DNA of 64,000 bases from Streptomyces chrestomyceticus JCM 4735 (GTDB taxonomy: Bacteria > Actinomycetota > Actinomycetes > Streptomycetales > Streptomycetaceae), in the NCBI RefSeq assembly GCF_003865135.1, contig NZ_BHZC01000001.1, positions 7,378,001-7,442,000 on the forward strand, given 5' to 3'. Each line of letters opens with the position of its first letter. Position 1 is the stretch's first letter. The position numbers and the translations under genes are program-made. Under the pieces are notes generated by a model, which was not told where the DNA came from, searched no databases, and saw nothing but the letters and a program-made list of their open reading frames with translations. Positions 36,602-44,457 of this stretch are shown in pieces.

Positions 36602-37001
36602 GGGCTCCTCGGCATCAGCGAGTACCGCACGGCGGTGGAGTCAAACCCGTCCACCGGCACCGATGCTCGCGAAATATGCTGCGGCGGCGTGCCGTCGGCC
36701 CATTTCCGGTAGATCGGACACCGTAAAAAAGAAGGAATAAAACGGCTGCTGACGGGGAATTAATTCCGGCCGCTCCCGGCGGGCCCGGAACCGGCCGCCG
36801 ACGGGCGATCACGGCCGAAATCAGGCCGTCCCCGATTCCCACCCGGTTGGTGCAGTGCCCGGCTCGTACGGGTGACGGAATCGAGGGCAAACACGCGCTG
36901 TCATGCTGTGACAGAAGTGTGACCAAGGGGGACCGGGCGGGTACGCGCGTATGGCACCCCGGCCCTTCCACCTGCTGTGCGGTACGCCTACGGTGGCTGC
37001 C
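36602..37001. other. 400-nt divergent control region between gvpO and the I78 inhibitor gene
   Basis: No gene is seen. Besides the SigB-like motif it contains an unusually A/T-rich run (CCGTAAAAAAGAAGGAATAAAA near 36720-36742) and a perfect 12-bp palindrome, GGAATTAATTCC (36756-36767), that could be a regulator site. Confidence 0.5.
36622..36646 (-). promoter_or_regulatory. candidate sigma-B-like promoter of the gas-vesicle operon
   Basis: On the minus strand GTTT (36646-36643) is followed after 15 nt by CGGTAC (36627-36622), one base from the GNNT-N14-16-GGGTAY pattern of streptomycete SigB-type promoters. The predicted start is about 15 nt before gvpO, leaving just room for the GAGGAG ribosome site. 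Confidence 0.4.
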
Positions 37002-37217
37002 ATGGCACCCGTACCGAACTCCCCTTCCGAGCCCGACGACGACCCCGGGACCTACGTCGGGCTGGCGCAGCAGGCCGCCGAGGAGCGGGCCCGCGCGCAC
37101 GGCTGGACCACGGTCCGGTCCCTGGCGCCGGGCGCGATCATCACCATGGAGTACCTGGGCGGCCGCCTGAACTTCGAAGTCAAGGACGGCACCGTGACCC
37201 GTAGCTGGAAGGGCTGA
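37002..37217 (+). CDS. I78-family peptidase inhibitor
   Basis: 71 residues. YVGLAQQAAEERARAHGWTTVRSLAPGAIITMEYLGGRLNFEVKDGTVTRSWKG is the potato-inhibitor-like I78 fold: GW, VR, a hydrophobic strand, then GRLNxxxD. No signal peptide with ATG 37002, so it would act in the cytosol or be exported by other means. It may restrain a serine protease of subtilisin type. Monocistronic, closed by a 12-bp-stem terminator. Confidence 0.8.
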   Translation: MAPVPNSPSEPDDDPGTYVGLAQQAAEERARAHGWTTVRSLAPGAIITMEYLGGRLNFEVKDGTVTRSWKG

Positions 37218-37244
37218 GCGCGGGCGGCGGACCCGGACAAAGGC

Positions 37245-37283
37245 GACGGCCCCGGCGCTCCGGAAGGAGCTGCCGGGGCCGTC
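37245..37283. terminator. bidirectional terminator between I78 inhibitor and PAP2 genes
   Basis: GACGGCCCCGGC (37245-37256) pairs perfectly with GCCGGGGCCGTC (37272-37283); the loop itself contains a GCTCC/GGAGC mini-stem. It serves two convergent genes. Confidence 0.8.
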
Positions 37284-37334
37284 GGCCGCGCGGGGGAGGG
37301 GCTGTGCGTACCGTCCCCGCGGGTCCGGTGGCGG

Positions 37335-38357
37335 TCAGCCGCCGCCGGTGCGGCCGCGGACCGGGGCCGGGGCGAGCGGCGCGGTGCGCGGCGCGCGGTC
37401 GGCGTGCGGCGGGCGCCGGCTGCCGGTCGGGGTGACCGGGGTGCGCTCCGAGCGGACCGCGTGCGGTCGCGGCGGATGGTGCGGTCGGCCGTCCGCGGCG
37501 CGGGTGGCGGCGCCGGGCCTGGCGGCGCCCATCGCGTCCCGGACCAGCACCTCTTCCTCCGGGGCCGGCCGCGGCGCGGACAGGCCGCCGCGGGCGTGCG
37601 CCGGGACGAGCGGTGCGGGCGCCGGCAGCCAGCGGGCGCGCAGTTGCCGCCACAGGGCCGTCAGCCGGGCCTCGGCCCATTCCACCCCGGGCTCGAACCA
37701 CGGCAGCGCGAGCAGCACCAGCAGTCCGGCGGCCCAGCCCAGCAGCACATCGCTGACCCAGTGGGTACCGAGGTAGACGGTGGTCATGCCGACGCCCAGG
37801 GCGCCGAGCGCGGCGATCACCGAGAGTGCGCGGCGGCGCAGCGGAGTGGTCGCCAGATAGGCCAGGACACCCCAGGTGACGACGGCGTTGGCGGTGTGTC
37901 CGGAAGGAAATATATCGCCGCCCAGCCACATCTCGTTGGCGCCGATGGTGGTCGCGTAGTGCGGGCCGAGCCGGCCCATGCCCAGCTTGGCGGCGCCCGC
38001 GGTGATGTTGAGCAGCAGCAGCGAGGTGCCCAGCACCAGCAGCGGGTGGAGGTTCTTGGTCCGCCAGCAACGCCAGCCCAGCCAGGCCGCCACGGCGACC
38101 GCGGTGGGGCCGCGCTGGCCCAGCACCACGAAGTAGTCCAGGAAGGCGTGGATCTCCGGCCACTGCTTGTACGGCCGGAAGAGCATGGCCTGCCAGTCGA
38201 AGGTGACCAGCCATGAGGTGGCGAGCACACCGGCCACGATCGCCACGTACACCGCGAGCGTGCCCCCGAACAGCCACCAGCGGGTCCGGGTCATGCGTGA
38301 CGGCGGGCGGTCGGGCGGGTGCTCCTCCATCTGGTCGAGCTTGTCATCGGTACGCAC
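37335..38357 (-). CDS. PAP2-family membrane phosphatase
   Basis: 340 residues. Five to six membrane spans carry the three PAP2 motifs: KLGMGRLGPH, FPSGHTANAVV and YLGTHWVSDVLLGW. Such enzymes dephosphorylate lipid phosphates (phosphatidate or undecaprenyl diphosphate) outside the membrane. A 100-residue Pro/Arg-rich cytosolic tail follows. GTG 38357 is used; the first transmembrane span starts near residue 28. Substrate unknown. Confidence 0.9.
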   Translation of the reverse strand: MRTDDKLDQMEEHPPDRPPSRMTRTRWWLFGGTLAVYVAIVAGVLATSWLVTFDWQAMLFRPYKQWPEIHAFLDYFVVLGQRGPTAVAVAAWLGWRCWRTKNLHPLLVLGTSLLLLNITAGAAKLGMGRLGPHYATTIGANEMWLGGDIFPSGHTANAVVTWGVLAYLATTPLRRRALSVIAALGALGVGMTTVYLGTHWVSDVLLGWAAGLLVLLALPWFEPGVEWAEARLTALWRQLRARWLPAPAPLVPAHARGGLSAPRPAPEEEVLVRDAMGAARPGAATRAADGRPHHPPRPHAVRSERTPVTPTGSRRPPHADRAPRTAPLAPAPVRGRTGGG

Positions 38358-38622
38358 TCAATCGACGTTACCGCGTGTGATGTCGGTGCTTGGTCAAACT
38401 GTGAGCTTTGTAATGACGATGTGATGTGCAATCTGTCTCAAAGGTGACTTTGGCCAAGGGATTTCGGAAGGAATTCAACGGCCGTCGGATTGCCTCCGGG
38501 CGGAGTGTCGAAGGAGGTCCCGAGAGGCTTCTTTCCAATTCGCCGGAGCAGTTTATCGCCGATTCGCACGGGTGTCGCGGTCCGTTTCCCCGCGCGGGCG
38601 CCGACGGAGGGGAATCCTCCGT

Positions 38623-39849
38623 TCACGGCGGGCCCGAACCGTTCAGCCAGAACGCCCCGTACACCGCCGACCCCGCGCTGACCAGGGCCGTCAGCGTCCA
38701 GGCCGCCGCCGGACGCCACCGCGCCAGCCCGGCGGCGAGCGGCAGCAGCAGCGGATAGGCGGGCATCATCAGGCGCGGCTTGGAGCCGAAGTACCCCTTG
38801 GCCGTCAGCGCCAGCAGCAAGACGGCCCCGCCGTAGACGAGCAGCGGCAGCGGTTGCCCCCGGCGCGCGCCCAGCACGTACAGCCAGACCACCAGAGCGA
38901 CACCGGCCAGCAGCCCGAGGCCCGCCGGAAAGCCGAGGTCCCACAGGAACGAGGCGAAGGCCGCGCCGCCGTCGAAGCCGTTGCCCCAGCCGCCCTGGAC
39001 GTCCAGATACGCGGTGAGACCGCCTTCCCGGACGCCCACCCAGAGGAAATAGCCGCACCAGCCGAGCGGCGCCAGCAGCACACCCAGCAGCATCCGCCGG
39101 TGCCTGCGCAGCCGCGGCCGGGCGCCCGGCCCGCCGTCCTGCGCGCCGTCCGGTCCGCGGCCCGGCCCGTCACCCGTCGCCCGGTCCCGCCACAGCGTCA
39201 CCGCCGCGGTGATCCACACCGCCGCGACCACCGCGGCCCCCACCGGCCGGGTCAGCCCCGCCAGCGAGGCCAGCACCCCCGCGGACACCCACCGCCCGGT
39301 CAGTACGCAGTACACCCCCCACGCCGCGAGCGCGGTGAACAGCGACTCCGAGTACGCCATCGACTGCACGATCCCCACCGGCAGCGCCGCCCACAGCGCC
39401 GCCAGTGCGACACCGGCCCGCGGCCCGTGCAGCCGCTCGCCGGTCAGGTACAGCGCCCAGGCGGCGGCGAGCGACGCGAGCCAGGACACCGCGAGTCCGG
39501 CGTCGGCGGCGGACAGGGACGTCACGGCGGAGAGTCCGCGCTCCAGCCACGGCAGCAACGGGAAGAACGCCAGGTTCGAATGCACGTCCCCGTCGGCGAG
39601 CTGGACGCTGTAGCCGTACCCCTGCTCGGCGACCCGGGTGTACCAGAGCGAGTCCCAGCGGGCGGTGAGCAGCGTGTGCCAGCTCTTGCCGTGCGCGGCG
39701 GACCAGGCCGCCAGTACGACGAGCCCCAGCGCCCGGATCGCGGCGTACACCAGCAGGGCGGGAGCGGCCCGGCGGAGCGCGGAGCGCGGCCGGTCGGTCC
39801 GGACGGGGCCGTTCCGCTCCGGCCCGCGAAAGGGGGCAAGATCGTTCAT
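38623..39849 (-). CDS. PIG-V-like integral membrane mannosyltransferase
   Basis: 408 residues with about nine to ten membrane spans. An early luminal loop has LLTARWDSLWYTRVAEQGY (the WD acidic site of GT-C enzymes) and NLAFFPLLPWLERGL, and later come MAYSESLFTALAAWG and KPRLMMPAYPLLLPLAAGLARW. This resembles PIG-V/GT76-type mannosyltransferases using polyprenyl-phosphate sugars. Likely role: glycosylation of a cell-envelope lipid or protein. ATG 39849; upstream gap to the divergent MFS gene is 212 nt. Confidence 0.82.
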   Translation of the reverse strand: MNDLAPFRGPERNGPVRTDRPRSALRRAAPALLVYAAIRALGLVVLAAWSAAHGKSWHTLLTARWDSLWYTRVAEQGYGYSVQLADGDVHSNLAFFPLLPWLERGLSAVTSLSAADAGLAVSWLASLAAAWALYLTGERLHGPRAGVALAALWAALPVGIVQSMAYSESLFTALAAWGVYCVLTGRWVSAGVLASLAGLTRPVGAAVVAAVWITAAVTLWRDRATGDGPGRGPDGAQDGGPGARPRLRRHRRMLLGVLLAPLGWCGYFLWVGVREGGLTAYLDVQGGWGNGFDGGAAFASFLWDLGFPAGLGLLAGVALVVWLYVLGARRGQPLPLLVYGGAVLLLALTAKGYFGSKPRLMMPAYPLLLPLAAGLARWRPAAAWTLTALVSAGSAVYGAFWLNGSGPP

Positions 39850-40061
39850 CCGGCCGATTATCCCGTGGCCGGAGTCCGCCGCCCGTCAACGGGTATGGGA
39901 ACCGCCGGGCCCTGCGACGAGCGTCTCATCGTGGGGTGAGCCACGCGTCACGTCACGCGACTCGCGTAGTCTGACGTCTCAACTCGCCCGTCCGCCGGTT
40001 CAGCCGGAGCGCCTCCCGCGCCCCGGCACGCGGCCGCGAGAGCATGACAGGAGGTACGCGA

Positions 40062-41681
40062 ATGTCCGGGACGACCACGTCCGGCAGCGAGCGGACGGCG
40101 GGTGTTCCCCGGCATGGAGGTGGCGGCGCCAACCGCTGGACCGTACTGGTCGTGCTCTGCGTCAGCCTGCTGTTCGTCGCGCTGGACACCACCATCCTGT
40201 ACGTGGCGGTGCCGTCGGTCACCGAGGACCTGCGTCCCGGGCCGGTGGAACTGCTGTGGATCGTGGACATCTATCCGCTGATCGCGGCGTCCCTGCTCAT
40301 CCTCTTCGGCACGCTCGGCGACCGGGTGGGCCGCCGGCGCATCCTCCTGCTGGGATACGGCCTGTTCGGCGCGGCCTCGGCCGCCGCCGCGCTGGCCCCC
40401 AACCCGCAGACGCTGATGATCGCCCGCGCCCTGCTCGGCATCGGCGGCGCGATGATCATGCCGGCCACGCTGTCGATCCTGCGCCAGGTCTTCCCCGACC
40501 GGCGCGAGCGGGCGGTCGCCATCGGCGTGTGGAGCGCGGTGGCCGCCGTCGGCGCCGCCGTCGGTCCGGTCCTCGGCGGCTTCCTCGTCGAGAACTTCTG
40601 GTGGGGCTCGGTCTTCCTCATCAACATCCCGATGATGGCGGTCATGGCCCTGATAGGACGCTGGCTGCTGCCGGAGTCCCGGGGCGAGCGCAACGGGCCC
40701 TGGGACACCGTCGGCGCCGTCGTCGCGGCGCTCGGCGTGCTCGGTGTCGTCCTCGGCGTCAAGCGCATCGGCAGCGGCGAGTCGCTGCTCGGCCCGACCA
40801 CGCTGGGCTCCATCCTGGTCGGTGTCCTGCTGCTCATCGTCTTCGTACGGCGCCAGCGCAGGCGCGAGCATCCGCTCATCGACGTGCGGCTGTTCGCCCG
40901 CCCGGCCTTCGGCACCTCCGTGGGCTGCATCGTGCTGGCGATGCTCGCCCTCGTCGGGCTGCAGCTCATAGCCGTCCAGTACCTCCAGCTCGTCCTCGGC
41001 CTGAGCCCGCTGGAGACCGGGCTGCGGATGCTGCCGCTGGTCTTCGCCGCGATGGCCGCCGGGCTCACCGGCTCCAAGGTGCTGCAGGCCGTCGGGCCCC
41101 GGGTGATGGTCTCGCTGGGCTTCGTGCTCACCGCCGCGGCCGTCCTCTGCCTGACCGCGATGGACGAGACGGACCGCCCCTGGCTGCTCGTGCTGGGCTT
41201 CGTCCTGCTCGGCTTCGGCTTCCAGAGCACGCTCTTCGGCGCCTACGAGTCGATGCTCAGCGAGGCCCCCGCCGACCAGGCGGGCGGCGCGGCGGCCATC
41301 GGCGAGACCTCCTACCAGCTCGGCGCGGGCATCGGCGTGGCCCTGCTCGGCAGCGTCATGAACGCCGCCTACGCCCCGGGGCTGGCCCACGTGGACGGCG
41401 TCCCGGACCGGGCGGCCGCCTCGGCCGCGCACTCGCTGGGCGAGGCGTACAAGGTCGCCTCCTCGCTCGGCGGCACGGCGAAGTCGGTGCTGCGCGACGC
41501 CGCGCAGGGCTCCTTCGTGCACGGACTGCACGTCACGCTCGTCACCAGCGCCGTGCTGCTGCTGGTCGGCGCGGTGATCGCGCTGCGGCTGCCGCGGCGG
41601 GCCGCGGACGCGGGGGACCGGACCGACAGCGAGGGGACGCACTGCGGCTCGGAGCCGGCGCGCGCGAACACCGGACAGTAG
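40062..41681 (+). CDS. DHA2-family MFS drug-efflux transporter (14 TM)
   Basis: 539 residues. ATG 40062 follows AGGAGGT by 6 nt, which decides against ATG 40044. Fourteen spans; motif A as GTLGDRVGRRRILLLGYGLFG, motif C GAAVGPVLGGFLVENFWWGSVFLINIPM, and the starting WTVLVVLCVSLLFVALDTTILYVAVPS typical of EmrB/QacA exporters. It probably extrudes cationic dyes, antibiotics or antiseptics with protons. No regulator gene is adjacent. Confidence 0.93.
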   Translation: MSGTTTSGSERTAGVPRHGGGGANRWTVLVVLCVSLLFVALDTTILYVAVPSVTEDLRPGPVELLWIVDIYPLIAASLLILFGTLGDRVGRRRILLLGYGLFGAASAAAALAPNPQTLMIARALLGIGGAMIMPATLSILRQVFPDRRERAVAIGVWSAVAAVGAAVGPVLGGFLVENFWWGSVFLINIPMMAVMALIGRWLLPESRGERNGPWDTVGAVVAALGVLGVVLGVKRIGSGESLLGPTTLGSILVGVLLLIVFVRRQRRREHPLIDVRLFARPAFGTSVGCIVLAMLALVGLQLIAVQYLQLVLGLSPLETGLRMLPLVFAAMAAGLTGSKVLQAVGPRVMVSLGFVLTAAAVLCLTAMDETDRPWLLVLGFVLLGFGFQSTLFGAYESMLSEAPADQAGGAAAIGETSYQLGAGIGVALLGSVMNAAYAPGLAHVDGVPDRAAASAAHSLGEAYKVASSLGGTAKSVLRDAAQGSFVHGLHVTLVTSAVLLLVGAVIALRLPRRAADAGDRTDSEGTHCGSEPARANTGQ

Positions 41682-41819
41682 CGGGAGCCGCGGGAATCAA
41701 GGGGAGTACGGCGCTGAGCGGGGGCTTCGCGTACGGGGCGGCGCGGCCGGGCGGGGACGACGCCCACGGCGGGGGCTCTTGCCGCCGTGCCGCGGCCGCC
41801 CGTAACGTCGGACCCGGAT

Positions 41820-41836
41820 AACTAACACCGCTAGTT
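41820..41836. promoter_or_regulatory. inverted repeat before gcdH, possible operator
   Basis: AACTA (41820-41824) and TAGTT (41832-41836) flank 7 nt, 33 nt before the start codon, in a zone with -10-like GATAAC. Similar CTAAC/GTTAG-type repeats bind TetR regulators of acyl-CoA metabolism (general knowledge). Confidence 0.4.
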
Positions 41837-41868
41837 TTTGTGCGCGCGCAGCTACCGGAGGCCCCGCC

Positions 41869-43065
41869 ATGTCCGCACCCCCGTCCCCGAAGCTCCCGCC
41901 CTTCGACGCGGAAGACCCGCTGGGCCTCGACGACCTGCTCTCCGACGAGGACCGCGCGGTACGCGCCACCGTCCGCCGGTGGGCCGGCGACCGGGTCCTG
42001 CCGCACATCGCCGAGTGGTACGAACAGGGCGAACTGCCCGGCATCCGGGACCTGGCCCGCGAACTGGGCTCCCTCGGCGCCCTCGGCATGGCGCTGACCG
42101 GCTACGGCTGCGCGGGCGCCTCGCACGTCCAGTACGGCCTGGCCTGCCTGGAACTGGAGGCGGCCGACTCGGGCATCCGCTCGCTGGTCTCCGTACAGGG
42201 CTCGCTCGCCATGTACGCGATCTGGCGCTTCGGCTCCGAGGAGCAGAAGCAGCGCTGGCTGCCGGGCATGGCGTCCGGCGAGACCATCGGCTGCTTCGGC
42301 CTGACCGAGCCGGACCACGGCTCCGACCCCGGCGCCATGCGCACCTACGCCAAGCGGGACGGCGGCGACTGGGTGCTCACCGGCCGCAAGATGTGGATCA
42401 CCAACGGGTCGGTGGCCGGCGTCGCGGTGGTCTGGGCGCAGACCGACGACGGCATCCGCGGCTTCCTCGTCCCGGCCGGCACCCCCGGCTTCAGCGCGCC
42501 CGAGATCCGGCACAAGTGGTCGCTGCGCGCCTCGGTCACCAGCGAACTGGTCCTGGACGAGGTACGGCTGCCGGCCGACGCGGTGCTCCCCGGCGCCACG
42601 GGGCTGGGCGGTCCGCTGCGCTGCCTGGGCCACGCCCGGTACGGCATCGTGTGGGGCGCGATGGGGGCCGCGCGCGCCAGTTTCGAGGCCGCGCTGGAGT
42701 ACTCCCGTACCCGCGAGCAGTTCGGCAGGCCCATCGGCGGCTTCCAGCTCACCCAGGCCAAGCTGGCCGACATGGCCGTGGAGCTGCACAAGGGCATCCT
42801 GCTCGCCCACCACCTGGGGCGGCGCTTCGACGCGGGACGGCTGCGGCCGGAACAGATCAGTTTCGGCAAGCTCAACAACGTACGGGAGGCGATCGAGATC
42901 TGCCGTACGGCCCGTACGGTCCTCGGTGCGAACGGGATCTCGCTGGAGTACCCCGTCATGCGGCACGCGACGAACCTGGAATCGGTGCTCACCTACGAGG
43001 GCACCGTCGAGATGCACCAGCTCGTGCTGGGCAAGGCGCTCACCGGCCTGGACGCGTTCCGCTGA
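41869..43065 (+). CDS. gcdH: Glutaryl-CoA dehydrogenase-type acyl-CoA dehydrogenase
   Basis: 398 residues. FAD-dependent oxidation and decarboxylation of glutaryl-CoA to crotonyl-CoA in lysine/tryptophan catabolism. Family marks: LLSDEDRAVRATVRRWAGDRVLP, CFGLTEPDHGSDPGAM, KMWITNGSVAGVAVVWAQ, YSRTREQFGRPIGGFQLTQ and the catalytic-Glu segment LTYEGTVEMHQLVLGKALTGL. Start ATG 41869 with CGGAGG. Stands alone; a possible operator lies upstream. Could be another short-chain acyl-CoA dehydrogenase, but the C-terminal motif favours GcdH. Confidence 0.88.
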   Translation: MSAPPSPKLPPFDAEDPLGLDDLLSDEDRAVRATVRRWAGDRVLPHIAEWYEQGELPGIRDLARELGSLGALGMALTGYGCAGASHVQYGLACLELEAADSGIRSLVSVQGSLAMYAIWRFGSEEQKQRWLPGMASGETIGCFGLTEPDHGSDPGAMRTYAKRDGGDWVLTGRKMWITNGSVAGVAVVWAQTDDGIRGFLVPAGTPGFSAPEIRHKWSLRASVTSELVLDEVRLPADAVLPGATGLGGPLRCLGHARYGIVWGAMGAARASFEAALEYSRTREQFGRPIGGFQLTQAKLADMAVELHKGILLAHHLGRRFDAGRLRPEQISFGKLNNVREAIEICRTARTVLGANGISLEYPVMRHATNLESVLTYEGTVEMHQLVLGKALTGLDAFR

Positions 43066-43138
43066 GCGGAGCCGGCCGGCGGCCGGAGGGCGTCGGCCGC
43101 CCCGGCCACCGGCCGGAACGACGCACCGGCCCCCGCGC

Positions 43139-43591
43139 TCAGCTCTGGTTGAAGAAGCCGCCCTCGGGGCGGCGCCGGCCGGGCTCACCGCTGAGGATGC
43201 GGTAGTCGGCCGGGGTGAGCAGGAAGACGCGCGTGGCGACCCGCTCGATGGAGCCGCGCAGCCCGAAGGTCAGCCCGGCCGCGAAGTCCACCACGCGCTT
43301 GGCGTCGGAGGAGTCCATCGCGGTCAGGTTGACGATGACGGGGATGCCGTCCCGGAACAGCTCCCCGATGCCGCGGGCGTCCCCGAAGCCCTCCGGGGTG
43401 ACGGTGGCGATGCGGGTGCCCTGGTCCTGGGCGCTCTCGTCGGCGACCTGGACGCGCGGGTCGGTCACCCAGGGGCTGTTCCCGGTGCTGCCGGGCTCGG
43501 ACCCCTCGGCGTAGTCGTCGTCGTAGTAGCGCTCGTCATCGTTGTCGTCGACGAGGCCCAGCCAGGCGCTTGCCTTGCGTACCGATCCCAT
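43139..43591 (-). CDS. SepF-like cell-division protein
   Basis: 150 residues: N-terminal amphipathic helix ([15 protein letters not shown]), an acidic Tyr/Asp linker, then a SepF core ([69 protein letters not shown]). SepF anchors and bundles FtsZ. This copy is outside any division-and-cell-wall cluster (no ftsZ near), so it is probably one of the additional SepF-like (Sfl) proteins of Streptomyces. It converges on gcdH. Confidence 0.9.
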   Translation of the reverse strand: MGSVRKASAWLGLVDDNDDERYYDDDYAEGSEPGSTGNSPWVTDPRVQVADESAQDQGTRIATVTPEGFGDARGIGELFRDGIPVIVNLTAMDSSDAKRVVDFAAGLTFGLRGSIERVATRVFLLTPADYRILSGEPGRRRPEGGFFNQS

Positions 43592-44457
43592 TGACGCCTC
43601 CTCTCACCCGCGGTCTGTGTGTCCGCACCTCTATCGTCGTCCATGATGCGGATGCTCTGCCAAGTGGATAGCCGCCGCACGGGGGGTTCGTGACACATCT
43701 GGTGCAAAGAGGGTGGCATGGCGTCAGAACTGGGAAGAGTCGCGGGAACTGACCGTGTGAAGGCTGTCACATCGAGTGTCGGAACGTCCAGTGGCCGACC
43801 GGTACCCGATCGTTCTTGCATCCAAACCGGACGGAATACGAACCGCCCGAGTGCGGAGGATGTCCCGTTCCACCCCGTAAGGGGGGTCAGGTGAACCCGG
43901 CCGGCCGCACGGGCGAGGCGCGGTGTTGACCCGGACCCGGACCGGCGGCCCGGCAGCGCGGACGCCGAACTTTGTCGACAATGCGCTGCCGGGGTGCATA
44001 GGGGCGCGGTGGCGGGGCAGGCGTGCGGCGAGGGTGAAGAGTGGAACGGCAGAACGAGGGTGGAGCTACGAGGGGAGGGGTGCGCCGGCGGGCGCGGGTG
44101 TGTGAAGGCGCGGCGGACGGGAGGAGAAGCCGCGAGAGGCCCGGCCGGAACGGCGGCGGGCGGGCAGCGGGTCAGCTCAACAGGACGCCGACCACACACG
44201 ACCGAAGTCGATGTGGTCGCGGGTGACCAGCCACTGCCGTGAGTCCATGCGGCTAAGTGGAACAGGCATCCGGTTTCCCGTCAACCGTGACGTGCCCCGC
44301 TGCCCACAGTCCGGACAGCCTTGACAGCGGGGCGTCCCGGGCACATAGCCTCAAGGATCGGCCGTGCTGAGGGGCGCGTCCGGTGCCGGCCTCCGGGCCC
44401 CGTGTGTGAAGACGCTCAACTCCCAGTGGGATCACTGCGTCCACGGAGCCTTCACGC
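43592..44457. other. 866-nt intergenic region between sepF-like gene and the flavin operon
   Basis: No gene is convincing. The SepF promoter should lie within 43592-43760 (A/T-richer, CACTCTTTGCACC region on the minus strand). Near 43877 a short CCCCGTAAGGGGG hairpin occurs. The right end contains the operator-like repeat and promoter of the flavin operon. Confidence 0.5.
44294..44349 (+). promoter_or_regulatory. promoter with overlapping inverted repeat before the flavin operon
   Basis: TTGACA (44321-44326) is a perfect -35, followed after 17 nt by CATAGC (44344-44349). A 9-bp perfect repeat GCCCCGCTG (44294-44302) / CAGCGGGGC (44325-44333) overlaps the -35, as a repressor site would. Leader of about 100 nt to the first gene. 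Confidence 0.5.

Noticed and set aside
43724..43999. 91-codon minus-strand frame upstream of the SepF-like gene
   Set aside because: Lies in low-GC control sequence, no ribosome site, no motif.
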